Of a stretch of 64,000 nucleotides of DNA, positions 1 to 12,600 are shown piece after piece. Location of the stretch: contig CM034132.1 in the NCBI GenBank assembly GCA_019914995.1, forward strand, positions 5,603,501 through 5,667,500. Reading direction: 5' to 3'. This stretch comes from Acanthochlamys bracteata (taxonomy: Eukaryota > Streptophyta > Magnoliopsida > Pandanales > Velloziaceae). A model generated the notes under the pieces. The model was not told where the DNA came from and made no database searches. It worked only from the letters and a program-made list of their open reading frames with translations. The number at the start of each line of letters is the position of its first letter. Position 1 is the first letter of the stretch. The position numbers and the translations under genes were made by a program.

Positions 1-3000
1 ACTTGCTTTTCGTACTTTTTTATGAGATAGAGCAAGTAGTTCAATATTCTTTCTTTCTTAGAACCAGCATTCTGCACCTTACTGAGTAGCTTATTTATGG
101 ATCTCCTCTCTATCAAAAATGCTATTGAAGACGTTAAATTCAATTTCACGCATGCGAATCTGAAGGCTTCAAGTTCTGATTCTTTTGTTGAGGCGGCATG
201 TCCAAGTAATTCGAGCATAACCTTGCCGGCCTCCCTTTCAGCAGGAGCAATGGCAAATTTTGCATCTCTTGTATGAGTGAGAATCTCGTCTATCTAGATG
301 TCCAACAAAATAAGGAAACACCATCAGATGTCTACTTCTAGTCTTCTATTGAAGCATATGACCAATCAATCATGCTCAGAATCTTTTTATTAGCCTTGCA
401 TCTGATTGAAGTGCAGATCATCAATCGTAGATGGAAAATACTTAATGCAAATATCAATTCTATCCAAAAACACAATCACAAACAAAAAAGATGCAGGCTA
501 TCTGACGTAAAGCAAGCCAAGAATTTTTTTAACGTTGCAAAACAAAAGAAGCATAATAATTCGGCAAATAGAAGGATTCAAAACATGCCATTATAGAAAG
601 AAAAACACTGGAAATTATAGTTAAATTGCCTGTGCACATAGAAACTCAAGAATGACTACTGAAAGATTTCTCTCCAACTGCATGCTATCACAAGGATAAA
701 ACAAATGTCACATGCAGCATCCAGATCCCTTATTGTAAGATTAGGGATAACAAGTATGAGTACTCACTGTTAAGCAAATATTTACAAAAACAAGTTCTTA
801 ACATAAAACTAATTAATTAGAGGAAAACTAACCTTATGTGCTAACAATACTGGAACCATATCCTGAAGTCGAGTTAAAGTGTGGTAAAATGAGCTTCTTA
901 TTCTCTCGCATCGCAACAAAGCAGCTTCTCCATTCAGAGTCTGAAAAACAAAACCTATGGTTAGTATCGTACAGGAGGGAACAGATAATACAAACTCAGA
1001 AAAGAGAATTGCAACATATATCATGCATGGTTTGCCCTTGGCTCTCTGAGAATTAAAATGCTGGAAAAACGACAGTAATGCAGGCAGTTAACCCCTGAAC
1101 AAAATCAGCCGATAGATGCAATTATAAGAACTTTATATCAATAATAATCTCCCAGCACCATTAACAAGCAAATGAAATTATGAAGCTAAGGTAAAAATTG
1201 CGAAGCATCAAAGGGTTCAGTTGGAGGTTCAAATCCTAGCAGTGCCGATTATCTCAGAATAAAAGGAGAAAATTTGCTTCTGGAATTAATGAGAACAGCC
1301 CAACAAGAAGCAGTACTAATAAATTATTCAGAAAAGACATGCTAATCTCATTACCAAGTAGAGTTTGCTGGATTCAGTACAGTCTTGAAGGAGTAGCTTG
1401 GCTTTTTCAATAGTATTATTTAAAGAGCATAATTCCTGAATTCCAGATTTGCCCCCTGGTTGTGCTGACTCTATAGCAGGAAATATGTAAGTGATCTCAT
1501 TCAAAATCTTTGCAAGCTCCCAGCACATTGAACTGTGGCCCTAAGAAAGGGACAAATTTTTAAAAATTGAGCAAGACGTCATAGTAACAAAACAATCAAA
1601 TGGAGGCTACACATTATAACTTTTAATGATCTCTGAATAAAACATGCAATTCAAGTAGTGAAAACCGTTTATAATGCTTCATGTAGCTTATATACACAGT
1701 AAATCTGTTGGGTAGAACACTGGAGGAGGCTAAAGGGACACTAGACGAGCCTAAAGGGACAAAGGGTTACACTGGTGGGTCCGAACCACACATTAAGAGC
1801 CCTCCAATCCAAAATTAAAGCTTATGGGTAAATAGGTAATCAGGACTCTAACATATCAACCCTCTTCCTTTTGTCTCTACCAAATATCAGACTAGACCAA
1901 CTCACCCTTGACTCCAACAGTCTCCTTCTCAAAAGTGAGTCAACAATATCGCTACTTCTAACCAGATCACTATACCACGCACCAAGAGCCAACTCAAAGT
2001 CCATCGTGTCTCTCTACTTTGGAATTACCCAGCATTTGCAGTCCATGAGAGCCTATCCACTCAATGGGCTCACCAGACCACCTATGAGAGCCAATGCCTA
2101 CACCAATAGCTCGAACCCAACCAATCGGCTCGAATACCACTTGTTTAAGGAAATTCAATGCATGAGGATCCCGAAATGAAAGATAAGGGGTTCTAGATGG
2201 AGATTAAATCCAAAAGCCTAAATTAGTGGAGACTAAGTTAAATAGCCCATCCACCCAATAGCCTAAACTAATAGAATCTAAATCAAGAGTTCAATCCTCT
2301 TCCGCTTGCGTCACTATTTGATGCTAAACTAAAACAACTTACGCTCGACTCTAGCAAAATCATAGTAGATGTCCAAAAGACCATGACCTCAGATCTCAAA
2401 GAAAGGGCCATCCGAGAAGAATAGACACCATTAACATTCCTAAAGGTCAAACAGGTCATATAGGGACTCACAGCTCTGATATATAAGTCTCAAATCAAAT
2501 TAACTTTAGAAATGCCAGAGAATCTTACTCAAGAGAAAAATTAAAGTACAACTTCTTTACCGCCATTTTACTAAAACAATTCCCAGCTGTACATTACTCT
2601 TCTTGGAATTCACTTCATGATTCTAGAAAAACATGAGAAGCCTTGCAATGTTTTGTTGACATCTAAGGCCCAAAGCCTAAACCAGTACAAGATATAGGAT
2701 AGCAAGTAAAGCCCCAAAATGTCACCATTCATGACCATCCAACTGGTTAGTCACCAACAAATCATGGACAACTCTAACAAATTGTTCTTTCATATGCCCT
2801 TATGGATTACTGCATTCAATTTAGGGTGAATAGTTATTCTCTTTTTGGTTTTCGAAGTAATAGTAGAAAACATCAAAATGTTCATACATCATCGTCTTTT
2901 CTTAATATTAGAAAGGCAAACTAGATCGCGTTTTGTTCAAAGGCTGAAAACCAGAATAAAAAAACTGCTCTATGCTAAATTCCATTTGTAACACATTTTG

Positions 3001-3120
3001 TATCTAACTTTAGAAGGAAACCTGCAACGGATATTATGACACTATCAATCCACGAATACTTACTTTAACACCAGAAGCATTTTGCAAATTTTGCAAAATA
3101 TCAGCAGCATCTCTCCCCAT
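1..3120 (-). CDS. PUB5: U-box E3 ubiquitin ligase (PUB5-like), N-terminal part, four coding exons, 3' end outside window
   Basis: Plant U-box (PUB) proteins transfer ubiquitin; this family carries an N-terminal UND region, then a U-box and ARM repeats. Four exons read in one frame on the minus strand: 3120-3064 (19 codons, starts MGRDAADILQNL, donor GTAAGT), 1540-1355 (62 codons, GHSSMCWELAKIL to ESSKLYL, donor GTAATG), 940-833 (36 codons, TLNGEAALLRCER, donor GTTAGT) and 293-1 (IDEILTHTRDAKFAIAP to LLYLIKKYEKQV). All junctions are phase 0 with GT/AG borders and no stops, giving 214 residues. The motifs HSSMC, SGIQxLCSLN, KAKLLLQ and IERRSIxKLL match the UND region of PUB5-type proteins as I remember them. 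The start was chosen because MGxDxA.. opens this family. The U-box and ARM repeats must lie to the left of the window. The exact PUB number is inferred from memory. Confidence 0.85.
1541..3063 (-). other. Intron 1 of the U-box gene, with decayed repeats
   Basis: A 1.5-kb intron between coding exons 1 and 2. It holds an unclassified decayed repeat at about 1720-2480, in which a segment near 1855-1925 (CAACCCTCTTCC, then GACTCCAACAG) recurs in diverged form near 2290-2360 (CAATCCTCTTCC, then GACTCTAGCA). It also holds one copy of a nearly identical 228-bp duplication (2752-2979). No coding sequence was recognised in it. Confidence 0.6.
2752..2979. repeat. 228-bp duplication, copy 1 (in U-box gene intron)
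   Basis: From CACCAACAAATCATGG to CTGCTCTATGCTAAA this matches 6027-6254 with a single difference noticed (GTAATAGTAG against GTAGTAGTAG). The two copies are in the same orientation, about 3.3 kb apart. Neither end shows terminal inverted repeats, so this looks like a recent duplication rather than a transposon. Confidence 0.85.
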
Positions 3121-4560
3121 TCAACAATTAACAATCTAATCTGCACAAGAGGACTATCCTTTAGTGACAAACGAATTGGACATTTACACAGTAAGAGGAT
3201 AAAGCATGATTGAAGCTACAAAATACATGGAGGTTACTTCTCAGTTTATGATATAAAAAACATGTCACCTGTAAGCAATTCATCTGGAATATTGAGCATC
3301 CAAACCCTTCAATAAGGACCTTAAAAGTACATAAACAACTTGTTGTCTTAACATTGATTAAGCATATTGTTTACCAGGTCTTAAGCCACATGGATTCTTA
3401 GCAGGTCTTGACGCTGAATGACAATATTATTTAGCAGAATCTGAAGGTTTGTAGCACCTTAAATAAAGTAGCTACTAAACACTTTTTGAGTTCCTCAAAT
3501 GAAATAAAAGTAAAGAGAAACACGAAAAGTACAACTGCTAAGCACATTGAACTAGCAATCACATCCTCTGTAAGCAAGAATTGCAGCAATATGTAAACAT
3601 AGCTCACTCCATCAATTTTTTTCCATTGCCTACTTCAGACAAGCAAGATGCCATATACCATTATGTGATACATATTGCATATTAGAAAAGAATTATTGAG
3701 TTCTAGTTAAAGATGTAATCATGTCTTTGCCATTACCTGCTTATAACATTCATCATCCATCAAGACTTTAAGGGAACCATTTAACTATGAGCCTATAACC
3801 AAATCCACTAAAATATCTAATTTCATAACATCACTGATTTACCGGAGATGTGATACTTTTTTCAATTAATGAAATTAACTAGCAAGTCATACATAACCAA
3901 CAAAGGGTAAAAATGTTTCAAATTATAAATATAAAAACTATATCTCACTATACAGCGAAATACACATTAAAAATTAGTTTTTAAATTTTTCTTAAAACAT
4001 ATGAGAGGAACAAATACCAGAAAGGTTTTCGAGAAAAGCTCTCAGACGAAAACTGAACGAACCATATCCCCAACACAACTACCACATCAAATTTCAAAAG
4101 CACCCATTCGTCTTTTTGTTTATCAGCTTTGCAATATCTCACAAGTTTGGTATACTTTTATTTAAACCCAGATAGAAGGAAGCTTCTTTCTCCAGCAGAA
4201 GAAGCTAAAAGGGTAAACCAGCAACTATCACTGTTTAATTCTCTGCAAAATCCATGATAAGCAACTCAACAGAGATAAAATCCCCTCTTTTCTCCAGCAG
4301 CGGAAGCTTATCTACCCACCACAAGGTCAAATTTGACGGAAACCTGGAAGTTAAAATCACCCAAACAACTCAAAATCCAGTATAGAATAGAACACAAGTA
4401 TATTTGATATCTGCCACATTAAATCTTCAAGAGCTATATATGAAACAGCTTAGCTCAAACAATATTGAAGAACAAAGAACACAGAGAAAGAGATATGGAA
4501 GAGAGAGAGAGAGAGAGGGATGGGAACAAAATTGAAGAACAAGTCAAGAGTCGTAGTTCC
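3121..4560 (-). promoter_or_regulatory. 5' leader, leader intron(s) and promoter side of the U-box gene
   Basis: Directly upstream of the ATG an acceptor-like TTGTGCAG lies near 3142, which suggests a spliced 5' leader. A pyrimidine-rich strip (CT repeats on the minus strand, GA on the plus) at 4500-4520 is the sort of sequence common near plant transcription starts. The donor of the leader intron could not be fixed (one candidate near 4016). The span is AT-rich and otherwise without recognised genes. Confidence 0.4.
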
Positions 4561-4802
4561 GGTGGCATGCTTGGCCAAGTCCACCACCCCTCAAACAAAT
4601 GAAAAAAAAAAAAGGGAAAACAGTAATAACAACTACGAAAGAAATTTTTTTGGTTAATGATAAAGGCATTATCAAGAGAGAGAAAAAAAAAGTGTGTTTT
4701 TCTTATAAAAGTAATTTTTTATATTTGTATATTGTTTATATATTTATTTTAAAATACTTTAATCTATTAAAAAATACTTTTGAACAAAATAATTCCGTGT
4801 TA

Positions 4803-4912
4803 AAGAACATACCGGCCGTGGGTCAGCAGAAGATCATTAGCCTGCTGACGGAGAAAGGTGCTAAGATGGTCCACACAACACCGGACGATGCCATCAGGTG
4901 TTGGAATTATCT
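4803..4912 (+). other. Orphan GC-rich, coding-like islet with a hairpin
   Basis: About 110 bp of GC-rich sequence inside very AT-rich DNA. Read on the plus strand it is open (KNIPAVGQQKIISLLTEKG and on), within a 114-codon frame from 4599 whose first half is only A-rich low-complexity code. GTCAGCAG and CTGCTGAC form a perfect 8-bp stem around a 12-base loop at 4822-4849. I recognise no family. It could be a captured exon fragment; the full 114-codon frame is probably not a gene. Confidence 0.35.
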
Positions 4913-4949
4913 TTCTATCGATTCTAGTTCATTTTCCTCATAAATTACC

Positions 4950-6000
4950 TATTCATACTTTTAATTAAATTTTCCTAGTTGAACTAGAAGCCAGTGAAAT
5001 GTATAAGTTTTATTAAGATTAATTATATATTATTCTTTGCATTTTCTTAAATATTTTATCTGCAGCTAGTTGTTTTGTTATTTATATATATAAAGCAGTT
5101 TGAGTTTTTAATTTTATTTTTAATTTTTATTTGTTTGTGATAATAGCTCTTTCTCTTTTCTAAAGAATTTTGCTATTTTTTTAATTGTGATATTTTATTT
5201 TTTTATTTTTTAATATCCTTGTAACTATTAATCTATTTTCGTCTACTTATACAATTTTGTTAATATTCTTTCTATTTTATTGAAAATTATAGGGTATTGA
5301 AGTTGTTAATGTAATGTTTTTACTCGATTATTTAAATTCTGTGTCACGTTAACGATCTGGCGGTTGCTACAGTTGTAGAACATAAATCTAAGCCAACGCC
5401 AACAAACATTCCCTCCACTAGCAACATGTTTTTTAAATCACGGGAGATTAGCTCCAGCTTAAATAAATATACCGATTTTTTTAAGCTTACTGTTCACTTC
5501 ATCAGCATCAACATATATACATATATATAATATTTGTGTTGGCTCCACTTAACACAAGCATACTATATTCTATTTTATTTTATATATCTTGCAAACCGGT
5601 TAAGTGGCACTTGATTCAACCGTTGTTTTAGCACTAGAAGAACGCAACTTTATTACTATATAAGAAAAATAGAGCAGTTACGTTAGTTGCACTACCTTAG
5701 AAAAAAGCAAACATCCTTGATTTGAATTAAAGAAAACCTTAATTTGAAACATTGAAAAATATTCGGGGCATTTTCAAAAAAGATATTAAGGTGATCTTTA
5801 GAAAGACTTACAAAATAGAAAAAAATTTTAATTAAAAGTATTTCAAAGTATTTTTTAAAATGAAATTTTATAATAACAAAATTTGATAAAATATAATTTA
5901 TTATATTTTTTATAAAATATTATAAAAAATTACTAATATGACATAAAAATTAATAAAAATTTTAATCTAAAAAACATTGCAGCTACTCATATAGAGACAT
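4950..6000. other. AT-rich spacer, nothing recognised
   Basis: Long T- and A-rich stretches with short TA runs (5510-5530, 5575-5590). No splice-flanked frame, terminal repeat or RNA gene was recognised. Confidence 0.5.
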
Positions 6001-6026
6001 ATTGGTTAGTCACCATTCATGACCAT

Positions 6027-6254
6027 CACCAACAAATCATGGACAACTCTAACAAATTGTTCTTTCATATGCCCTTATGGATTACTGCATTCAATTTAGG
6101 GTGAATAGTTATTCTCTTTTTGGTTTTCGAAGTAGTAGTAGAAAACATCAAAATGTTCATACATCATCGTCTTTTCTTAATATTAGAAAGGCAAACTAGA
6201 TCGCGTTTTGTTCAAAGGCTGAAAACCAGAATAAAAAAACTGCTCTATGCTAAA
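6027..6254. repeat. 228-bp duplication, copy 2
   Basis: Second copy of the segment at 2752-2979, one mismatch noticed. It abuts the 3' edge of the gypsy fossil. A short frame across it (78 codons) is probably incidental. Confidence 0.85.
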
Positions 6255-6792
6255 AAACATTTGTTTTGTCCATTATTTTGCGAGTGGTACGCAGTACTTA
6301 TATGGAGAGAAATTTCTTACAAACTGTGCAGCTCATGTCAGATCAAACTAAGATAAATTGAGTCTCAATCAAAGATGACGGAAAGGGGATAACCATGCAA
6401 TTGAACAATCTACTTTGCAAATGCCAAAGCCACACTTGTGGCTGTATACGAGTTCTCAAGAGGAATAAATTGACACATTTAGGAAGACGATCTAGCAGCA
6501 CCAGAATAGTATCTTTCCCTTCTAATAGAGATAACCGATCTATGATCCATTGAAATTTTTGTCCATATTGTTTAAGGTATGGATAAAGCTTGAAGCAATC
6601 CAGTAGGACGTAAGGAGCTAGACTTGGCTTTGACACAGGTGGCGCATACGCAACATATTATTAGATATCTTTGGACATTCTTGGCCAGAAGAACTGCTGA
6701 GACAACCTTCTCAATGTTCTGATTTTCTCCTATGACCTTCCTAGGCTGAGTTATGTACCTCGAACAAGAGCTGACCTCGTATCGAGTGATTA

Positions 6793-7052
6793 GGGTGCGT
6801 TTGGGAGTGCTTATAAAATAGAATTTTTTTAAAATGGAGAATAGTTTTGTCCTTTTTGATAAATGGGTTCTATTTTTTTTACTTTCAAAAAAATAATAAA
6901 AATATGTAATAAAAAGATCTCACTGCGTAGAATTTTTCTACACTTTCTAAAACTTTAAATAAATTTTTTATATACTTATAAAATATATATTAAAAAACGT
7001 GAAATGAAAAATTGAAAAACTGTTTATCCGAAAAGCAATGCCAAACGGGGCC
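6793..7052. mobile_element. Tourist-type (PIF/Harbinger) MITE, copy 1
   Basis: A 260-bp AT-rich element with terminal inverted repeats GGGTGCGTTTGGGAGTGCTT and, on the other strand, GGCCCCGTTTGGCATTGCTT, flanked on both sides by TTA (6790-6792 and 7053-7055). The TTA target site and GG..TTTGG termini are hallmarks of Tourist MITEs. It has no coding capacity. It lies between the RNase H and integrase parts of the gypsy fossil, so it is younger than that element. Confidence 0.85.
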
Positions 7053-8440
7053 TTATAGGAACCCGTACACGGCCATGCTGTAGCAGGAACGCCCTAGTCA
7101 CTGTAAGATCATTTCGTGCTCCATCGTGTACACGTTGCAAAAGGCGTGCAATGCTGGAGTCTTTTTCCAGAGCTTGTCGCAAGTCATACTAGAAAGATGT
7201 TCGCAGCATAGAGATGGCGCTAAGTGATGCATATTGTTGGCGAGAGAGAGGATCGACTGCCACGTTAAGCCTTCCTGCTTTATACTCCACCTGATGTTGT
7301 ACCAAAGGAGTTTTGTCAACCATTTAAGTTGATCTGAAGAGGAGAGTCTCTGCTTTAGAAGATATTTGAGGCTGAGATGGTTTGTTTTGATCATGAATCT
7401 ATAACCGAGAAGATAGGTTCGCCACCGTTGCACTGCTAGAACAAGCGCCATCAATTCTATTTCGAGTTGATTTGGCCAAGATAGAGGATGATAAGGACTT
7501 ATTGAAGTATGCTATAGGTCTCCCTTCCTGAGTAAGTACTGCTCCGATGCCTCGACCAGATGCATCAGTTTCAATGGTGAAAGGTTTGGAAAATTTTGTG
7601 TAGCTTGAACTAGAGTAGTCGTCATTGCGTTTTTGAGTGCCTAAAAGTCAGCCTGTGCTTCGTCATTCCAAGCAAAGGCATTCTTATGAAGAAGGTCAGT
7701 CAAAGGCATTACAATGACAGCGTAATTTTTGGCAATACGCCTATAGTAACCTCTGAGACCGAGGAATCCTAGTAAAGCTAAAATGAAGTTAGGCGTTGGC
7801 CAGTCCAGCATTGCACGCGCCTTATTGGAGTCCGCAGTTATTCCTTATGTTGATACCATATGGTCTAAATATTCTAACTGCTGACATCCAAACTCGCATT
7901 TGGCTAAGTTGGCGCAGTGTCGTTCCTGTTGCAATACGGAGAACACTATAGGTAGATGCAGAAGATGATCATGTCAACTAGTGCTATAAATTAAAATATA
8001 ATTAAATAATACAAAATAAATTGGCGGAGATAGGGACGAAACACCTTGTTTATTAAGGATTGAAAAGTTGCCAGAGCATTCGTTAATCGCAAAGGCATGA
8101 TTAAGAACTCGTAATGACTGTTATGGGTTCTGAACGAAGTTTTGTACGTGTCCTCTTCCTTCGCGCAGATCTGATGATATCTAGACTTCAAATTGAGTTT
8201 GGAGAAGAAGCATGCTCCGTGGAGTTCATCAAGCAACTCATCCATTACCCAAGTCGGTCATTTATTTTTTACTGTAATTTCATTAAGAGCTACATAGTCT
8301 ACACAAAAGCATAACGATCCATCTTTTTTCATTACTAGTAGGACTGGTGATGAGAATGTTGGACTGCTGGACTGTATGACTCTCTGGGACAGCATCTCGG
8401 CAATTATTTTCTCAATTTCACCTTTTGTATATAGGGGTAC

Positions 8441-9829
8441 TGTTGCTATCGTAAGTGTACGAGTCACACAAATAATATAATGATGAAAAAATTAAGGATT
8501 GATTAACTTATTAAGTATCAAAAATAACTAATTACAGAATTATTTGAACGATCGATCTAAAACAGTTAATGCTAAAACTAAAGAAAGCAAAATAAGCTAA
8601 AACTAACACTCGTAAGATTTCAATGACTTAAGCGCTAGGGCATTTGATTTCACCGTAACTAATCCAATTCAACTCCGTATTCGTGATATCGAAATTTATA
8701 ATCTTTATTGACAATTGGAAAATCCTAATTTTTTTGATATACTTCAAGCTATACCAAATATATTTTCATGCAATAACTCATTATATCTCTATGTGAATTA
8801 ACATACACAAAGCTAATTAAAATTTATGGCATCCTATATTAACTTCATGAACCATAAGAGTACATCTCTTTTTCGCATGCAATTCATAACATTCATCACA
8901 AAGACTAATTCATACATCACATCTATCTCAATACGAATCTCAAATCGATTGAATTTTGGTCAGATATTCAAAAATATTAAGCACGATAATACAATTATAA
9001 AACTTTGAATAGTATAAAATTAAGAATTAAATCATCATATTTGGGCTACATGATAGTTCTAGCAAGGAGGAATTTAGTTTATGGTTTTCAAATCTAACAA
9101 AACAAAGAAAAATATGAGAGATAAAACAAAAGAACCTTGAACAAAGAGTGATATCGAACGAACTGCTGTCTTTTTTCTTTGCTCAGTTTTTTCGTCCGTC
9201 TTTTTCTGTTCCTGCAGCAAGAACCTCAGAAAATAAACCCTACATAAGCCGCCTCTTCATGCTTTCTCTCTCCCTCCTTGGAAATCCAAAAATTGGGTAT
9301 TTAAGACCACAGAATTTTTCTTTCCATAATTAGATTGATACAATCCAAGTTTATTCGAACTCTTTGCCCACCCATTTGTCTGCACCATTTTGCGGTCTAT
9401 TTGGCTTCTAAAAAATAAATAAAAATATTTTAAATTAGTATCAATGTCTTATATTTCTAGCCGTACATTACACATATTATTTAAAAATCAGGAAGGCTAT
9501 CAATTACACTCATTTTAGAAACTGCGCACACGATTCGGGTCTGCATCGTATCTCAACTTTTTTAGTGAATATATATCAAATGGTTGCCCAGAAAATTCTG
9601 AAATAATTCATGGACCAACTTGAATGCCTTGGCTTTTAAATCCAATTGGCCGTTCATAAAATCTTCACAGAAAAGTCAAATTTTCATAAAAAACTCTCAA
9701 ACTGCACGGAATTGCTAAAAATTAAGAAAAACAAACAATTAAGGTTCTTTTTTATTAGTTGTCCTATATAGAAAGTAAACACATATGATGTAAGAGTGCA
9801 TGATATTATGTATATATTTTAGGACATCA
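8441..9829 (-). mobile_element. Solo LTR of a Tat/Athila-type gypsy element, inserted in the reverse transcriptase of the gypsy fossil
   Basis: About 1.39 kb, TG to CA on the minus strand (TGATGTCC to GCAACA). The flanking five bases are GGTAC (8436-8440) and GGCAC (9830-9834), a target-site duplication with one change. Its interior matches the LTR at 60.16-61.51 kb, which is followed by a tRNA-Asp primer site, and a third copy in the opposite orientation at 49.2-50.5 kb. Recombination between two LTRs would explain the lone copy. Its age is less than that of the element it interrupts. Confidence 0.8.
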
Positions 9830-12120
9830 GGCACCTATTGGGCCTTACATTTACTGGGACAGCACCAGGCTGCAAGGGGATGCGATGGTTATGCAATCTC
9901 TGTGGAGGCAAGCCCAAAATGGGACAAAATACCTAAGCATACTATTTTAACAATTGCTGCATTGAAAGGTAAGGTCTCATTGTTTCCTTTCTATCTAGTC
10001 TTCTCTTGGTGATTCAACCACTAGGCGAAGGAAATATAAGCGTGTACTTAGATGTAAGCTAGTGAACTGATACACTCCTTCTACATCGATCCCTTGTAAT
10101 GCAAAGTTGCGATTTTATAGGGAGAACCTCATGTTTGAAGGACACCAATTATAAACAACACCACCTAGACTCTCTAACCACTAGATTCCTAATCGAGATC
10201 CATGCTGCCCAAGGGAAGAGGGTATGCATCTATAACCACTTCTGCACCTTGCACATCCTAAGGGTATATTTTTGTATAACACATCTATTGATTGTGGTCT
10301 ACCTTCTGCTAGCTCCACCTTATGGGGCCGACAGTTGTAAGCGATAGCAGTAAATTCTTGGCGAGAGAATAGGCAATAAAGTTGTGAGTACTACCAGAGT
10401 CAATCAATATGAAAATCTCTTGACGTTTTATTTTCCCAACTACTCGGATGGTTTGAGGACCTACAAGACCTTGCATAGCACTTAGGGACAGAGTTGTATC
10501 TCATTCTATCCATGAATCTCCAGGTAGCTCTATCCAGTCCTCTTCGCAGTCCTCTGACTCTAATACAGAAATTAAATAGAGTTTGGTAAGGCATTTATGA
10601 CCCTTTTTTAATTTAGCATCACAGTAAAAACATAGTCTTTTTATTCTTTTTGAGTCAATTTATACAGTTGAGAGTCTAGGCAGAGTAGTGCCTACTACTA
10701 GATTGCTAGTATGTGTGCGATTAGTGATTGTTCCAACAAAAGGGAGAGGAGTAACTGTAGTGTGCGACATTGTTATTTGCATACGAAATCGAGAAGATTG
10801 TGATGCTCCTGATTCTGCAGTAAGTTTTTCTTCATATATTCTAGCTAGTGCATATGCCTCCTATAAATCTCTAGGTTGTCTTGCTATGATGTCAAGAGCA
10901 ATATGTTTGATCATACCTCCACAAAATCTCCCAATTAGATCTCCTTTTACTGTCTTAGGTAACCTTGTGCATAAGTCTTCAAATTGTGCTGGGTACTTGG
11001 CTACTGTACCCTTCTATGTTAGCTTATGCAATGCAAACCTGCGATGCCCATATACAGAGGGTTCAAATCTAAGCAAAAGTGCCTCTGTTAACTCCTCCCA
11101 AGTGTGGTTAGGTCTATCCTTTTCAAGGTTTTGATACAACTTGCTTGCTTCTTCTTACATGTACATGGCAGAGATGGTGACGCGATCCTATGAAGGAGTT
11201 TGAAAATATTTAAAGTACTTGTTTACAAAATACAACCACCCTCGTGGACCCTTCCCATCAAAGCTTGTGAAAGCATGTTTCTCACTTGGCATTGAGGTAA
11301 GTAGATCAATCCTTCCCGTAGGAGTTTGATATGGTGTAGGAGTCATGTGATGGTGTGTTCTATAGCTTGGTGGTGTTTGATATGGTAGGTAACCAGTGGT
11401 GGGTTGATATACCTATTGAAAAAAATTATTGGTGGATCTTTAAGCTTTATGCATGTTTTAAGAAGGGTTTGCAAGTGGTTTAACATGGTAGTGGATCCTT
11501 GAGGTTAGTGTACGTGTCGAGGGTTGAATGTTGGTGGGTTAGACGCGATAGATGAATGCAGGCTTTAGGAAGCTATGTTTGAGGTATGTTCAGTGGGTTG
11601 ATCATGGTGATGCTTGAATAGTCTGGTCGTTTGCTGGTTGGGCTAGATTGGGCAGTGGATTAATAAGGATGCTGGTGTGTATTGGTATGCTTTCTAGTTG
11701 GGCCAGATTGGGCATTGGGTGAACAAAGTTAGTGGTATGCATAGGTATGTTTGAAGTGCTTGCCATGTTGGCGGTTGATAGGGGGTGCATACCTTGGTTA
11801 GTCAAGTGTGGTATACATAGATTGTATTTGCCTCAACTCTTGTCTAAATTGATGCATCAGTTGTCTTATCTCTGCGCGCTCAGCATTTAATTCTAAATGT
11901 TTGGCATTCATGTTAGAAATCATCAAGGAGAATTGAGTTGCTAGACAATTGTATTATTCTTGCTAATTAATGACTACTGATGGTCTCTGGGTTGCTTGAG
12001 GAAAATTGGATTCTTTAAGAAACTTTCTGTTCCTATCCTGGGAGAGAACGATGTGCATGTGGTGAGTTAGGTGTGGTGGTAGTTTGATTCTCGAAAGAAT
12101 TATTTGGCTCTGGTACTACT

Positions 12121-12600
12121 TGATAAGTGCTAAGGGTATTTAGGTTAAATCTACTGAAAATAAATACAGGTACTAATGTAAATCCAATAAGAAAATTACT
12201 AAAAGAAAATAATGTGATTCTTGATGATGCCTTCTCTAGTAGATTAGCATCTATTTATACAAGAGAATAACTAGTTATTGAACTCTAGTACTTATTAATT
12301 TCTACTTCTTATCTATAATCAAAAACCCATATTAATTCTAACACTACTAATTTTATTCTAACTACACTTTTATATATATCTAGCTAGCTGGTTTTACTTA
12401 TTATTCAGCTGGTTTCCAAAAAGGTCCTGCCAGTCCATCCCCATCCACTCATCCCGAGCCCTAACCAGCTGCCATCACCTGCAGGCAATGCAATTACTGC
12501 ATTCCTTGATGGATTTCTTCTGACGATGTGGATGATCAACAACAGCAGCTCCTCGTTCAATCTCTCCTTTGCTCTTCGTATCACACTAGCGCAGGTTACT
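12121..12600 (-). mobile_element. 5' LTR of the gypsy fossil (outer end uncertain)
   Basis: On the minus strand the LTR ends in TTATCA two bases before the Met-tRNA primer site. A TATA-box-like TATAAATAG on the minus strand near 12252-12262 fits an LTR promoter. The outer boundary could not be placed; the matching 3' LTR is not seen at 6.3 kb. Confidence 0.55.

Larger units (their letters stand above)
6340..12120 (-). mobile_element. Ty3/gypsy retrotransposon fossil (internal region)
   Basis: Order on the minus strand from right to left: primer-binding site complementary to initiator Met tRNA (12106-12118, TAGTACCAGAGCC), gag (about 11900-10400, with the EAYALARIYEEKL segment typical of gypsy gag), protease region (about 10350-10030), reverse transcriptase (about 9990-7990, with FCVDY and HYEFLIMPL), RNase H (about 7500-7100, [20 protein letters not shown]) and part of integrase (about 6780-6340). 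The order is that of Ty3/gypsy. It is clearly broken, with well over ten breaks, and is old. A solo LTR and a MITE have inserted into it. The lineage is chromovirus-like by feel, not proven. Confidence 0.8.

Noticed and set aside
1226-1236. GGTTCAAATCC, like a tRNA B box
   Set aside because: No A box, anticodon arm or acceptor stem could be matched around it; it lies in an intron of the U-box gene.
4599-4943. 114-codon plus-strand frame as a whole gene
   Set aside because: The first half is A-rich low-complexity code; only the GC-rich part near 4803-4912 is worth noting.
10688-11134. 148-codon plus-strand frame
   Set aside because: Antisense to clear gypsy gag sequence on the minus strand.
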